Source: Sphingomonadales bacterium (GTDB taxonomy: Bacteria > Pseudomonadota > Alphaproteobacteria > Sphingomonadales > Sphingomonadaceae). Taken from it: a stretch of DNA of 64,000 nucleotides. The stretch covers positions 62,001 through 126,000 of the forward strand of contig JADJAC010000004.1 in the NCBI GenBank assembly GCA_016704425.1, given 5' to 3'. Positions 7,860-16,579 of this stretch are shown here, in pieces. The translations under genes and the position numbers were made by a program. The notes below the pieces were generated by a model. It was not told where the DNA came from. It searched no databases and worked only from the letters and a program-made list of their open reading frames with translations. How positions within the stretch are numbered: position 1 is the first letter of the stretch; the number at the start of each line of letters is the position of its first letter.

Positions 7860-9680
7860 TCACTCCTCCCCCATCCTCAGCGCCGCGATGAACGCTTCCT
7901 GCGGGATGCTTACGCTGCCATATTCGCGCATCCGCTTCTTGCCTTCCTTCTGCTTGTCGAGCAGCTTCTTCTTGCGGCTGATATCGCCGCCATAGCATTT
8001 CGCGGTGACGTCCTTGCGCATCGCCGCGATTGTTTCACGCGCGATGACCTTGCCGCCGATCGCGGCCTGGATCGGGATCTTGAAGAGGTGGCGGGGGATC
8101 AGGTCCTTCAACCGTTCGCACATACCGCGGCCGCGCGCTTCCGCCGTGCCGCGGTGGACGATCATGCTCAGCGCGTCGACCGGTTCGGAATTGACCATGA
8201 TGTTCATCTTCACGAGATCGCCCACCCGGTGGCCGATCTGGTGATAGTCGAAACTCGCATAGCCGCGACTGATGCTTTTCAGCCGGTCATAGAAATCGAA
8301 CACCACTTCGTTGAGCGGCAGTTCATAGGTCACCTGCGCCCGCCCGCCGACATAGGTCAGGTTCTTCTGGATGCCGCGCCGATCCTGGCAGAGCTTCAGG
8401 ATGCTGCCGAGATATTCGTCGGGGACATAGATGGTCGCTTCGATCCACGGTTCCTCGATGCTCTCGATCTTGTTCGGTTCGGGCATGTCGGCAGGATTGT
8501 GGAGATGAAGCACGCCCTGCCCGTGGCTGAGCTTGATCTCATAGACCACGCTGGGCGCGGTCGTGATCAGGTCCAGATCATATTCGCGGGTCAGCCGCTC
8601 CTGGATGATTTCGAGATGGAGCAGGCCAAGGAAGCCACAGCGAAAGCCGAAGCCCAGCGCCGCGCTGCTTTCCGTCTCGAAGCTGAAGCTCGCATCGTTG
8701 AGGCGGAGCTTAGAGATGCTCTCGCGCAGCTTTTCGAAATCCGCCGCATCGACGGGGAAGAGGCCGCAGAAGACAACAGGCTGGACTTCCTTGAACCCGG
8801 GGAGCGGTTCGGCCGCGGGGCGCTTGGCATCGGTGATCGTATCGCCGACGCGGGTTTGCGCCACTTCCTTGATCTGCGCGGTGATGAAGCCGATCTCTCC
8901 GGCGGCGAGTTCTTCCAGCTGTTCGATCTTGGGGCGCATGCAGCCGACGCGGTCCACCAGATGCTGGGTGCCGGTCGCCATGAACTTGATCTGCTGGCCC
9001 TTCTTCAGGACGCCCGCCACGACGCGGATCAGGATGACGACGCCGAGGTAGGGATCATACCAGCTGTCGACGAGCATCGCCTTCAGCGGGGCATCGCGGT
9101 CTCCCTTGGGCGGCGGGATGCGCGTGACGACGGCTTCGAGCACTTCATCGATCCCGATCCCCGATTTGGCCGAGGTGAGAACAGCGTCCGACGCATCGAG
9201 GCCGATGATTTCCTCGATCTCGAGTTTCACCTTGTCCGGCTCGGCGGCGGGCAAGTCGATCTTGTTGATGACGGGCACGATTTCGTGATCATGCTCGATC
9301 GACTGGTAGACATTGGCCAGTGTCTGGGCTTCCACGCCTTGCGCTGCGTCCACGACGAGCAGCGCGCCTTCGCACGCAGCGAGGCTGCGGCTGACTTCAT
9401 AGGCAAAGTCGACATGGCCCGGCGTGTCCATCAGGTTCAGTTCGTAGAGCAGGCCGTCCTTCGCCGTATAGTTGAGGCGGACGGTCTGCGCCTTGATCGT
9501 GATCCCGCGTTCCTTCTCGATATCCATATTGTCGAGGACCTGCGCGGTCATCTCGCGGTCGGACAGGCCACCCGTGCGCTGGATCAGCCGGTCCGCCAGG
9601 GTGGACTTGCCATGATCGATGTGCGCGATGATCGAAAAATTGCGGATGCGCGAGAGTTCGGTTCTGGGCGGCGTAGACAT
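7860..9680 (-). CDS. lepA: Elongation factor 4 (LepA), translational GTPase
   Basis: A 606-residue ribosome-associated GTPase that acts on stalled or mistranslocated ribosomes. The P-loop AHIDHGKS is at residues 19-26, the G2/switch region around RGITIK at 58-63, DTPGH at 85-89 and NKID further on. The lysine-rich LepA C-terminus (CYGGDISRKKKLLDKQKEGKKRMR, IPQEAFIAAL) is complete. I chose ATG 9680, with AGGGG about 8 nt before it; a start 12 codons earlier would add residues not seen in LepA. The gene stands alone. Confidence 0.96.
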   Translation of the reverse strand: MSTPPRTELSRIRNFSIIAHIDHGKSTLADRLIQRTGGLSDREMTAQVLDNMDIEKERGITIKAQTVRLNYTAKDGLLYELNLMDTPGHVDFAYEVSRSLAACEGALLVVDAAQGVEAQTLANVYQSIEHDHEIVPVINKIDLPAAEPDKVKLEIEEIIGLDASDAVLTSAKSGIGIDEVLEAVVTRIPPPKGDRDAPLKAMLVDSWYDPYLGVVILIRVVAGVLKKGQQIKFMATGTQHLVDRVGCMRPKIEQLEELAAGEIGFITAQIKEVAQTRVGDTITDAKRPAAEPLPGFKEVQPVVFCGLFPVDAADFEKLRESISKLRLNDASFSFETESSAALGFGFRCGFLGLLHLEIIQERLTREYDLDLITTAPSVVYEIKLSHGQGVLHLHNPADMPEPNKIESIEEPWIEATIYVPDEYLGSILKLCQDRRGIQKNLTYVGGRAQVTYELPLNEVVFDFYDRLKSISRGYASFDYHQIGHRVGDLVKMNIMVNSEPVDALSMIVHRGTAEARGRGMCERLKDLIPRHLFKIPIQAAIGGKVIARETIAAMRKDVTAKCYGGDISRKKKLLDKQKEGKKRMREYGSVSIPQEAFIAALRMGEE

Positions 9681-9851
9681 GGCCGCGCCCCTAGCAGTGA
9701 CCGGTGCAAAGGGCAAAGGGGCACGATCCGGCCGTCCATTTTATCCAATTCCCGACGCCGCTTTTTTGTTATATTGATGCTTCAGGTCACAGCGCGGCGC
9801 GCCGCTACGTGCCATTGGGGCCAGGGTTCAGGTTAAACAGGGGGAAAGACT

Positions 9852-10628
9852 TTGCGTAGATTCGTTTCAACAGCACTTGCTGCTTCGATGGTCCTCGCGG
9901 GCGCGGCGCCTGCCGTTGCGAAGGAAGCCAATGACCGGTCGTCGGCCAAGAAGGCGCAAGACAAGGGCGTCGCCGAAATCCCGGTCTGCACAAAGCGGCT
10001 CGGCACGATCGCGATCATGGAACCTGAAACAAAATGGTGGTCGGAACTGGGCGTTTCCAGCCCCGAAGCGCTCATCAAGTTCTTTGTCATGAAATCGGGC
10101 TGTTTCGGCCTGGTTGACCGCGGCGGCGGCCTGGCCGCGCGTGCGGTGGAGCGCGCGCTTGGCGATTCGGGAGAGCTGCAGCGGGGGTCCAACATCGGCA
10201 AGCGCCAGGTCAAGGCAGCGGACTATGTCGTCGTCCCCGATATCGTCAGCCGCAACAGCAATTCGGGCGGCATGGGCGTCGCCGGGGCGCTGGGCGGCTT
10301 TCTGGGCGGGCGCACGATTGGCGGCCTGCTGGGTGGCCTCAAGGTTTCCAAGAAGGAAGCCAATGTGACGCTGAGCCTCGTCAATGTCCGCACGACCGAG
10401 ATCGAGTCCCTGTCCGAAGGCTATTACCGGAAGTCGGACCTCAGCTGGGGCGCTGGCGGCGGGGCCTGGTGGGGCGGCGGGCTCGCGGCAGCGGGCGGCG
10501 GAAGCTACACCAATTCGGACATTGGCCAGGTGATCGTCCTTGCCTATCTCGACGCCTATAAAAAGATGGTCGGCACACTTGGCGGCCTTCCCGAAAACGC
10601 GAGCGAGGCGGCGCCCAAGGCCGAATAG
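9852..10628 (+). CDS. CsgG/HfaB-like secreted protein
   Basis: A 258-residue exported protein. It begins at TTG 9852 behind a strong AGGGGGAAAG ribosome binding site and has a signal peptide (RRFVSTALAASMVLAGAAPAVA). The mature part has the layout of the CsgG/HfaB family of outer-membrane secretion or holdfast-associated proteins: an IAIMEPETKWW strand, a GCFGLVDR segment, KAADYVVVPDIV, and a glycine-rich middle (GGMGVAGALGGFLGG) before VTLSLVNVRTTEIE. There is no lipobox cysteine, unlike E. coli CsgG. No curli or holdfast genes are near, so the partner is unknown. Confidence 0.6.
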   Translation: MRRFVSTALAASMVLAGAAPAVAKEANDRSSAKKAQDKGVAEIPVCTKRLGTIAIMEPETKWWSELGVSSPEALIKFFVMKSGCFGLVDRGGGLAARAVERALGDSGELQRGSNIGKRQVKAADYVVVPDIVSRNSNSGGMGVAGALGGFLGGRTIGGLLGGLKVSKKEANVTLSLVNVRTTEIESLSEGYYRKSDLSWGAGGGAWWGGGLAAAGGGSYTNSDIGQVIVLAYLDAYKKMVGTLGGLPENASEAAPKAE

Positions 10629-10637
10629 GGAGGCGGA

Positions 10638-11528
10638 TCAGCCGTCCAGCCAGTCGCCCAGAATCGCGTTCACGGCCTCCGGCGCTTCCTGCTGAACCCA
10701 GTGGGAAACGCCCGGCAGGCGGCGGAGCGTGAAATCGGGAACCCATTCCTCCGTGCCTTCGGTGCACCGGATGTTGAGCGCGCTGTCCTCCTCCCCCCAG
10801 ATCATCAGCGTCGGCACGTCGATCCGCCCGTCGCCAAGGTCGACGCTGTCGCGGTGCCGCAGGAGCGCGCGGTAATAGTTGATCATCGCCGTGATCGCAC
10901 CGGGGCGAAGCGCGGCATCGGCATAGGTCTGAAGCACCTCCGCCGGAAAGCGGCTCTTGTCTACGGCCATATTCCGGAACGCGCCCTTGATCCCGGCAGC
11001 ACCGTCGCGGATCATCATCCGTTCGGGCAGACGGGGAAGCTGGAAGAAGAAGATGTACCAGCTGCGCCGGAATTGGCGCCAGTGGCGAATCTCCCGCGCG
11101 CCGACCATCGGGTGCGGCACGTTCATGATGACGAGCTTCACCAGCGGCCGCAGCTTGCGGATCGCAAAGGTCCAGGCGACAATCGCCCCCCAATCATGCG
11201 CAACGAGCATGACCTCCCTGGCCCCAGAGGCATCGATCAGCGCCGCCACATCGTCCGTCAGATGATCGAGCGCATAGGCGCGAACGCCCTCCGGCTTTGA
11301 CGAGGCGCCATAACCGCGCAGGTTCGGCGCCCACACCCGCCAGCCACGCGCGGCAAGCATCGGCATCTGGAGGCGCCAGCTGTAGTTGAGCTCGGGAAAG
11401 CCGTGCAGCATCAAGGCCAGCCGATCCCCCGAACCGCATTCGGCGAGCTCGAAAGTCTGGCCATTGGCCTCAACGAAGCGCTGGGTGATGCCGGATGCGG
11501 GTTCAGGGGTCCAGGAAAAGGGGGTCAT
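10638..11528 (-). CDS. Alpha/beta hydrolase, epoxide-hydrolase type
   Basis: A 296-residue cytoplasmic hydrolase. HGFPELNYSW forms the oxyanion-hole region and AHDWGA carries the nucleophile aspartate of the epoxide hydrolase/dehalogenase subgroup rather than a serine; the catalytic histidine is in GVSHWVQ near the C-terminus, and RGYGASSKP is typical of the family. Its ATG overlaps the stop of the upstream DUF2283 gene (ATGA), so it is translated as part of a three-gene unit. The substrate is unknown; an epoxide or related ester is the family expectation. Confidence 0.85.
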   Translation of the reverse strand: MTPFSWTPEPASGITQRFVEANGQTFELAECGSGDRLALMLHGFPELNYSWRLQMPMLAARGWRVWAPNLRGYGASSKPEGVRAYALDHLTDDVAALIDASGAREVMLVAHDWGAIVAWTFAIRKLRPLVKLVIMNVPHPMVGAREIRHWRQFRRSWYIFFFQLPRLPERMMIRDGAAGIKGAFRNMAVDKSRFPAEVLQTYADAALRPGAITAMINYYRALLRHRDSVDLGDGRIDVPTLMIWGEEDSALNIRCTEGTEEWVPDFTLRRLPGVSHWVQQEAPEAVNAILGDWLDG

Positions 11529-11740
11529 GCGGCTTTCAGGCGAGCAAGCGGGAGGCCTTGGGTTTCGAGTGTCGCCAGATCGAGCTTTTCGGATGCATGG
11601 TCGATATCGAGCCCGACAACCGCTCCGTCTGCGCCGATATCGGCGTTCAGTCCGTCGGCAATCTCGCGCACTTCCACACCGGCATCGGGCTTCAGTTCGA
11701 TATAGAGACTGTCGGTCTCTGGATAGTAATGGAGCTTCAT
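11525..11740 (-). CDS. DUF2283-family small protein
   Basis: A 71-residue protein starting at ATG 11738-11740 behind GGGAGGAGA. The opening MKLHYYPETDSLYIELKP and the segment VVGLDIDHASEKLDL are the DUF2283 signature. DUF2283 proteins commonly occur in small two-gene units resembling toxin-antitoxin loci. Here it overlaps its upstream neighbour by 4 bp and the downstream hydrolase by 4 bp, so all three are translationally coupled. Confidence 0.8.
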   Translation of the reverse strand: MKLHYYPETDSLYIELKPDAGVEVREIADGLNADIGADGAVVGLDIDHASEKLDLATLETQGLPLARLKAA

Positions 11741-11988
11741 CGTGTCTCCTCCCGGAAGTTCCGGTCGATAAAGGCATTGTGCAATGTGATGCCGTCTTCC
11801 AGCGTTACGACCCGCAAGATGCGCGGTTTGGCTTCGTTCGGCAAGAGGACAACGCCCCAATGGCGGATGCGGCCGTCCGCCTGCACCTCGCGGCGGAGGG
11901 GGTTGCTGACGGCGCTCCGGCACATGTCGACGGTGAGGTAGGGCCGCTTTCGCAGCACCTGCGCCTCGAAATAGCGGATTGAAGTCAT
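11737..11988 (-). CDS. Uncharacterised 83-residue protein, partner of DUF2283
   Basis: This basic 83-residue protein overlaps the DUF2283 start by 4 bp (ATGA). The C-terminal half IRHWGVVLLPNEAKPRILRVVTLEDGITLHNAFIDRNF resembles the beta-strand core of small toxin-like partners of DUF2283, but I cannot assign a family. The order (this gene, DUF2283, hydrolase) suggests a toxin-antitoxin-like pair with a trailing enzyme gene. The start at 11988 is followed by MTSIRYFEAQVL. Confidence 0.55.
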   Translation of the reverse strand: MTSIRYFEAQVLRKRPYLTVDMCRSAVSNPLRREVQADGRIRHWGVVLLPNEAKPRILRVVTLEDGITLHNAFIDRNFREETR

Positions 11989-12013
11989 GTCGCCCCCTTG
12001 CGCGCGACGCGGC

Positions 12014-12295
12014 TCATCTCACCGCTGCGCGATAGACATCCCGCCGGTTACCAATCCTCAAGTTGAGGATTCTGATCTCTGCATCCTCGATATTGGCGAT
12101 GATCCGGTAATCACCAACTCGGTATTTCCAGAAGGATCCCGGTTTCGCGCCCTTGAGCGCTTCGCCAATGCTGCGCGGATCCTCGAGCGGCGCCAGACGA
12201 TCCCTCAGGAACCGCAGGATACGTCTGGCATTTTGGGGGCCGAGCTTGTCGAGCTCGCGTTATGCGCTCCGTTCAATCTCGATCGTCCATGCCAT
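12014..12295 (-). pseudogene. relE: RelE/ParE-family toxin with an in-frame stop at codon 12
   Basis: Read from ATG 12295, the frame gives MAWTIEIERSA, a TAA stop (12260-12262), and then an otherwise complete RelE/ParE toxin: RELDKLGPQNARRILRFL, DPRSIGEALKG, FWKYRVGDYRIIA, and the C-terminal NRRDVYR, ending at TGA 12014-12016. Of 93 codons only one is broken; the family normally has lysine or arginine at that place, so AAA/AAG to TAA is the simplest event. The start overlaps the antitoxin gene by 23 bp, the usual antitoxin-first layout. Loss of toxin activity is inferred. Confidence 0.8.
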
Positions 12296-12503
12296 AACGG
12301 TTCAACACATCGCCAAGGCTGGCAGATGCACTGCGCCCGGCCTTCAGATCGGTCAGCCTCTGTTCGGCGACATAGCGATCCTCAAGCTCATCGAGATGCT
12401 GGAGGATGGCCTGACGCGCATAGAAACTCTTGGTGCGCCCCGTCACCTTGGCAAGATTGGTGAGCCGCGCCTCGATCTGGGCAGGCAATCGGATGGCGAG
12501 CAT
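12273..12503 (-). CDS. RelB/RHH-type antitoxin
   Basis: A 76-residue ribbon-helix-helix protein: MLAIRLPAQIEARLTNLAK forms the DNA-binding strand and first helix, GRTKSFYARQAI the second, and the C-terminal part DRYVAEQRL..GRSASASLGDVL would bind the toxin. It is intact although its toxin partner carries a nonsense codon. A surviving antitoxin with a dead toxin is a frequent decay intermediate. Upstream, 12504-12848 holds no gene. Confidence 0.8.
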   Translation of the reverse strand: MLAIRLPAQIEARLTNLAKVTGRTKSFYARQAILQHLDELEDRYVAEQRLTDLKAGRSASASLGDVLNRYGMDDRD

Positions 12504-12848
12504 GATGGCAGACTCCGTCAGGGGAATTTGTCATACATGTATAGCAAATCAGCGGACGCTTCAATGGCCCGCCTTGCGTGCGACGCGGCGGTTCTTGATT
12601 GTCTTGTCATGCCTTGCTCCCTCGCCATGCCCGCAAGGGCGGGACCCCACCGCCGTCGCCCCTGCGCAGGCTGGGGCGACAGGATCGGCCCAAGGGGCGC
12701 GGTCGCTTGCCCACCCTGGCTGCTCATGCGTTACATTTGGGCAACATGCGTTCAGGAAAGCGACCGGGTTCGGGTCGCCCGGATTGACGCGCGGCATCTC
12801 TATGGCCACGCATTTGCGCATCCGGTGCACATAACGGAGACCCATAAC
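12504..12848. other. Gene-free stretch with one family-1 palindrome
   Basis: No credible coding frame lies between the antitoxin start and the TonB receptor start. The stretch holds a family-1 repeat at 12655-12680 (GTCGCCCCTGCGCAGGCTGG and its arm) and the small hairpin CCCGCAAGGGCGGG just before it. The last 100 bp must contain the receptor promoter, but I see no clear -35/-10 pair. Confidence 0.5.
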
Positions 12849-15176
12849 ATGCGCTCAACCTCCATCAGAATTGCGTCCTTCGCTTTGCTTGCGGGCGTGT
12901 CCATGCCTGCCCTTGCCCAGGAATCTGCCACCGCCACCGAGGACGGGCTTGGCGTGATCGTCGTGACCGCGCAGCGGCGCGAGGAGAAACTGCAGGACGT
13001 TCCCCTGTCGATCACCGCCGTCAGGGGTGAGAAGCTCGATGCGCTGGCGTCGGGCGGGCCGGACATCCGCTTTCTTTCTGCACGCGTGCCGAGCCTGATC
13101 ATCGAATCCTCGTTCGGCCGCACCTTCCCGCGCTTCTATATCCGCGGGCTGGGCAATACCGATTTCGATTTCAATGCCTCACAGCCAGTCAGCCTCGTCT
13201 ATGACGATGTCGTCCTTGAAAACCCGATCCTGAAGGGCTTTCCGGTATTCGACCTTGACCGTGTCGAAGTGTTGCGCGGGCCGCAGGGCACCCTGTTCGG
13301 CCGCAACACGCCGGCGGGCATCGTGAAGTTTGATTCGGTGAAGCCCGGTGACGAACTGAGCGGATATGGCCGCGTCTCCTATGGCCGCTTCAATGCCCTG
13401 AACGCACAGGGCGCGGTCGGCGGGCCGATTGCGGGCGACACGGTGTCTGCCCGGCTCTCTGTGCTTTACCAGCGGCAGAGCGACTATATCGACAATGTCC
13501 TGCCCGGCGGCACCACCAAGAATGCGCTTGAAGGCTATGACGAAGTCGCAGCAAGGCTCCAGTTCCTCCTGAAGCCGAGCGAGGATCTCGATATCCTGCT
13601 GAGCGGACAGCTGCGCCAGCTTGACGGCACGGCCCGCGTATTCCGCGCCAATGTCTTCACGCGCGGCCAGAAGGGGCTCAATTCGAATTTCAGCCGCTAT
13701 CAGGTTTCGACCGACGGCCAGAATGAGCAACACGTCAACACCTATAACGGCTCCGCGCGGATCACCTATGACGCAGGACCGGTCTCGCTCGTTTCCGTCA
13801 CCAGCTATTGGGATGGCGATGCGACTTCGGTCGGCGATGTCGATGGCGGTTTCGGCGCCAACTTCCTGCCGCCTAACCTCTATGGCCCGGGCGAAATCCC
13901 CTTCACGGCGGAAACGCGCGACAGCGTGCCCAAGCTCAGTCAGTTCACGCAGGAATTGCGCTTCGAGAGCAATGGCGATGGCGCGCTTTCCTATCAGGGC
14001 GGATTTTTCTATTTTGACGAGAGCCTGCGCATCCTGAGCGAGAATTACTCGACGCTGGGTGATCCGAACAATGCGACAGGCGGCGTCAACATCGTCGTGA
14101 CCCAGCGCCAGAAGAGCAAGGCCTATGGCATTTTCGGATCGCTGACTTACCAGCTGACCGACCAGCTCAGCGTGACCGGCGGCATCCGCTACAACAATGA
14201 CCGGCGTCGCTATCAGGTGGATCGCACCAAGGACACGCAGTTCCCGGGCTTCCTCCAGAACCCGCTCGGCACGGTCAACCGCTCGGTCAAGGATGACAAC
14301 ATCACCTGGGACCTGACGGCGAAATATGAAGCCTCCGATGCGGTCAATCTCTATGCCCGTGCGGCCAAGGGCTATCGCGCACCCAGCATCCAGGGCCGCA
14401 TCCTCTTCCCGCCCGCAACAGCAACGCCGCTTGAATCCGGCGTGACCGTCGGCAATTCGGAAACCATCTATTCCTATGAAAGCGGGATCAAGGCCGACAT
14501 TCTCGATGGCAAGGGCCGCATCAACCTGAACGGTTTCTATTACGACCTGAAGAATGCGCAGCTGACGGCTGTCGGCGGCGGGGTGAATGCCAATCGCCTG
14601 ATCAATGCCAAGAAGGTGCGCGGCTATGGCTTCGAGCTTGATGCCGAATTCAAGCCGTCCCGGCATTTGCTGCTGACGGCGGGCCTGAGCTACAACAACA
14701 CCAAGATCAGGGACGCGAACCTCACCACCGCCGCGTGCGGCGCAGTGCGGGTCGATACTTTCCCGAACGTCTCGCTATGCACGATCCTCGATCCCATCGT
14801 CGTGGCGGCGGCGCCCTTCTCGGCCGCGATCGTGAACATCAACGGGAACAGCCTGCCGCAAAGCCCGCGCTGGATTGCCAACTGGACCGCGCGCTATGCA
14901 GTTCCCGTCGGCAATGGCGAAGTCTATGCCTATACCGATTGGGCCTATCGCTCGAAGATCAATTTCTTCCTGTACGAGTCCGTCGAGTTCCAGGATGCCC
15001 ATCTGCTCGAAGGGGGCTTGCGGCTTGGCTACAAGACTGATCGATATGACATTGCGGCCTTTGTCCGCAACATCACCAAGGACACATCTGCGGTCGGTGG
15101 CATCGATTTCAACAACCTGACCGGGTTCGTCAACGAACCCCGGATCTGGGGCGTGGAAGCCGGGTTCAAATTCTGA
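12849..15176 (+). CDS. TonB-dependent outer-membrane receptor
   Basis: A 775-residue receptor that would take up a siderophore or organic substrate across the outer membrane with energy from TonB. ATG 12849 gives a signal peptide (MRSTSIRIASFALLAGVSMPALAQ). A TonB-box-like segment VIVVTAQRREEKLQDVPLSI leads into the plug domain, with YIRGLGN, DRVEVLRGPQGTLFGRN and GIVKF. The beta-barrel ends in the expected terminal phenylalanine (GVEAGFKF). A terminator-like hairpin follows at 15202. Substrate unknown; it stands alone on this strand. Confidence 0.93.
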   Translation: MRSTSIRIASFALLAGVSMPALAQESATATEDGLGVIVVTAQRREEKLQDVPLSITAVRGEKLDALASGGPDIRFLSARVPSLIIESSFGRTFPRFYIRGLGNTDFDFNASQPVSLVYDDVVLENPILKGFPVFDLDRVEVLRGPQGTLFGRNTPAGIVKFDSVKPGDELSGYGRVSYGRFNALNAQGAVGGPIAGDTVSARLSVLYQRQSDYIDNVLPGGTTKNALEGYDEVAARLQFLLKPSEDLDILLSGQLRQLDGTARVFRANVFTRGQKGLNSNFSRYQVSTDGQNEQHVNTYNGSARITYDAGPVSLVSVTSYWDGDATSVGDVDGGFGANFLPPNLYGPGEIPFTAETRDSVPKLSQFTQELRFESNGDGALSYQGGFFYFDESLRILSENYSTLGDPNNATGGVNIVVTQRQKSKAYGIFGSLTYQLTDQLSVTGGIRYNNDRRRYQVDRTKDTQFPGFLQNPLGTVNRSVKDDNITWDLTAKYEASDAVNLYARAAKGYRAPSIQGRILFPPATATPLESGVTVGNSETIYSYESGIKADILDGKGRINLNGFYYDLKNAQLTAVGGGVNANRLINAKKVRGYGFELDAEFKPSRHLLLTAGLSYNNTKIRDANLTTAACGAVRVDTFPNVSLCTILDPIVVAAAPFSAAIVNINGNSLPQSPRWIANWTARYAVPVGNGEVYAYTDWAYRSKINFFLYESVEFQDAHLLEGGLRLGYKTDRYDIAAFVRNITKDTSAVGGIDFNNLTGFVNEPRIWGVEAGFKF

Positions 15177-15201
15177 CCTGAAGCCAATTCGGTGCAAAAT
15201 T

Positions 15202-15227
15202 GGGCCCGTCGGGAAGCTGACGGGCCC
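15202..15227. terminator. Hairpin terminator after the TonB receptor gene
   Basis: GGGCCCGTC (15202-15210) and GACGGGCCC (15219-15227) pair perfectly around an 8-nt loop and are followed by ATTTGT. It lies 26 bp after the receptor stop and between convergent genes, so it may serve both directions. The T run is short. Confidence 0.65.
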
Positions 15228-15283
15228 ATTTGTCTCTGCGCTGGTTTCTGGCTTTGCGAGCGGCTTGTCGAGCGCAAATAGTG

Positions 15284-16468
15284 CTAGACCGCCTGCCCCG
15301 CGGCCACACCACTTGCCCAGGCCCATTGGAAATTATAGCCGCCGAGCCAGCCCGTGACGTCAACGGCTTCGCCAATCGCATAGAGGCCGGGAAGCCGCCG
15401 CGCCTCCATGGTTTGTGATGACAGCCCATCGGTGGCGATCCCACCGACCGTGACTTCGGCCTTGGCAAAGCCCTCGGTCCCGTTCGGGTGGAATGGCCAG
15501 CGGGCCAGTTGCCGTTCGACCTGCGCTAACGCTGCGTCCTTCTCTTCGCCAAGTTCACCTGTCGCGCCAATCCGGTCTGCCAGCGCCTGTGCCAGCCGGT
15601 CGGGAAGGCGGTCGGACAGGGCCCTGCGCAGCGTGAGGCGGGCATTGTCGCGCTTGAGCGCGCGCAGCCATCCGTCGGGCTGGTCTGGCAGGAAATCGAT
15701 CTCGACCGGGTCCCGGTGCCGCCAATAGGATGAGACCTGCAGAATGGCCGGCCCGGACAATCCGCGATGCGTGAAGAGTGCCGCTTCACGAAATGCCGTC
15801 TTTCCGGTCCGCGCGATGACGTCGGCCGAGACGCCCGAGAGCGAGGTAAACAGCGCATCGTCCGGACCAAGCGTGAAGGGCACCAGCGCGGGACGCGGCT
15901 CGACCACTTTCAATCCGAACTTGCGGGCCAGATCATAGGCAAAGCCTGTCGCGCCCATCTTCGGAATCGAAAGGCCGCCTGTGGCAATGACAAGTGCGGG
16001 CGCGGCAGCAAGACGTCCGCCAAAGGCAATGCGGAACAGGCCGTCTGCATGGTCGACGCTCGAGATGGCCTCTCCCAAGGCGATATTCACCTTGCCCGCC
16101 GCGCATTCCTCAAGGAGCATATCGACAATCTGGCGCGCCGATCCGTCACAGAAGAGCTGGCCCAGCGTCTTTTCATGCCAGGCAATCCTGTGCGCCTCGA
16201 CAAGCGCGATGAAATCTTCCGGTCGATATCGGCCAAGCGCCGATTTGGCGAAATGGGGGTTGGCAGAGATGTAACGGTCGGCGCCCGTGAAGACGTTCGT
16301 GAAATTGCACCGCCCGCCGCCCGAAATGAGGATCTTCTTGCCCGGCGCTTCGGCGTGATCGACGATCAGCACCGCCTTGCCGCGCTGTCCGGCCGTTGCC
16401 CCGCACATCATTCCCGCCCCGCCGGCGCCGAGGATGATGGCATCGAATGTTTCCGGGCCCTGCGTCAC
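15284..16468 (-). CDS. HI0933-like FAD/NAD(P)-binding flavoprotein
   Basis: A 394-residue flavoprotein of the HI0933/YhiN family (conserved, function not established). The N-terminal dinucleotide fold GAGGAGMMCGATAGQRGK binds FAD, GGGRCNFTN follows near residue 50, TGGLSIPKMGATGFAYDLA is in the middle, and the C-terminal signature GLYAIGEAVDVTGWLGGYN with FQWAWASG closes the FAD site. Length and motif order are complete. It is convergent with the TonB receptor and divergent from the oxidoreductase at 16580. Confidence 0.92.
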   Translation of the reverse strand: MTQGPETFDAIILGAGGAGMMCGATAGQRGKAVLIVDHAEAPGKKILISGGGRCNFTNVFTGADRYISANPHFAKSALGRYRPEDFIALVEAHRIAWHEKTLGQLFCDGSARQIVDMLLEECAAGKVNIALGEAISSVDHADGLFRIAFGGRLAAAPALVIATGGLSIPKMGATGFAYDLARKFGLKVVEPRPALVPFTLGPDDALFTSLSGVSADVIARTGKTAFREAALFTHRGLSGPAILQVSSYWRHRDPVEIDFLPDQPDGWLRALKRDNARLTLRRALSDRLPDRLAQALADRIGATGELGEEKDAALAQVERQLARWPFHPNGTEGFAKAEVTVGGIATDGLSSQTMEARRLPGLYAIGEAVDVTGWLGGYNFQWAWASGVAAGQAV

Positions 16469-16579
16469 CGCTGTGCCTTAGACCGCGAGGCGGCAGACCG
16501 CCAGACAGGCAAATTTCCTTGCAAGCGGCTGCAGGCCCCCGCACAGGGTTCGACCAGACAACCGAGAAAGAGGCACAAG

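Noticed and set aside
8088..9836. A 582-codon plus-strand frame opposite lepA
   Set aside because: LepA on the minus strand is complete with all GTPase motifs; this frame is rich in Asp/Val/Arg typical of a reverse-complement shadow.
12153..12848. A 232-codon upstream extension of the TonB receptor frame
   Set aside because: It crosses the toxin-antitoxin genes and a palindromic repeat, and the signal peptide begins at 12849.
13179..14666. A 495-codon frame antisense to the TonB receptor
   Set aside because: Shadow of a well-supported receptor gene; no motif or start signal.
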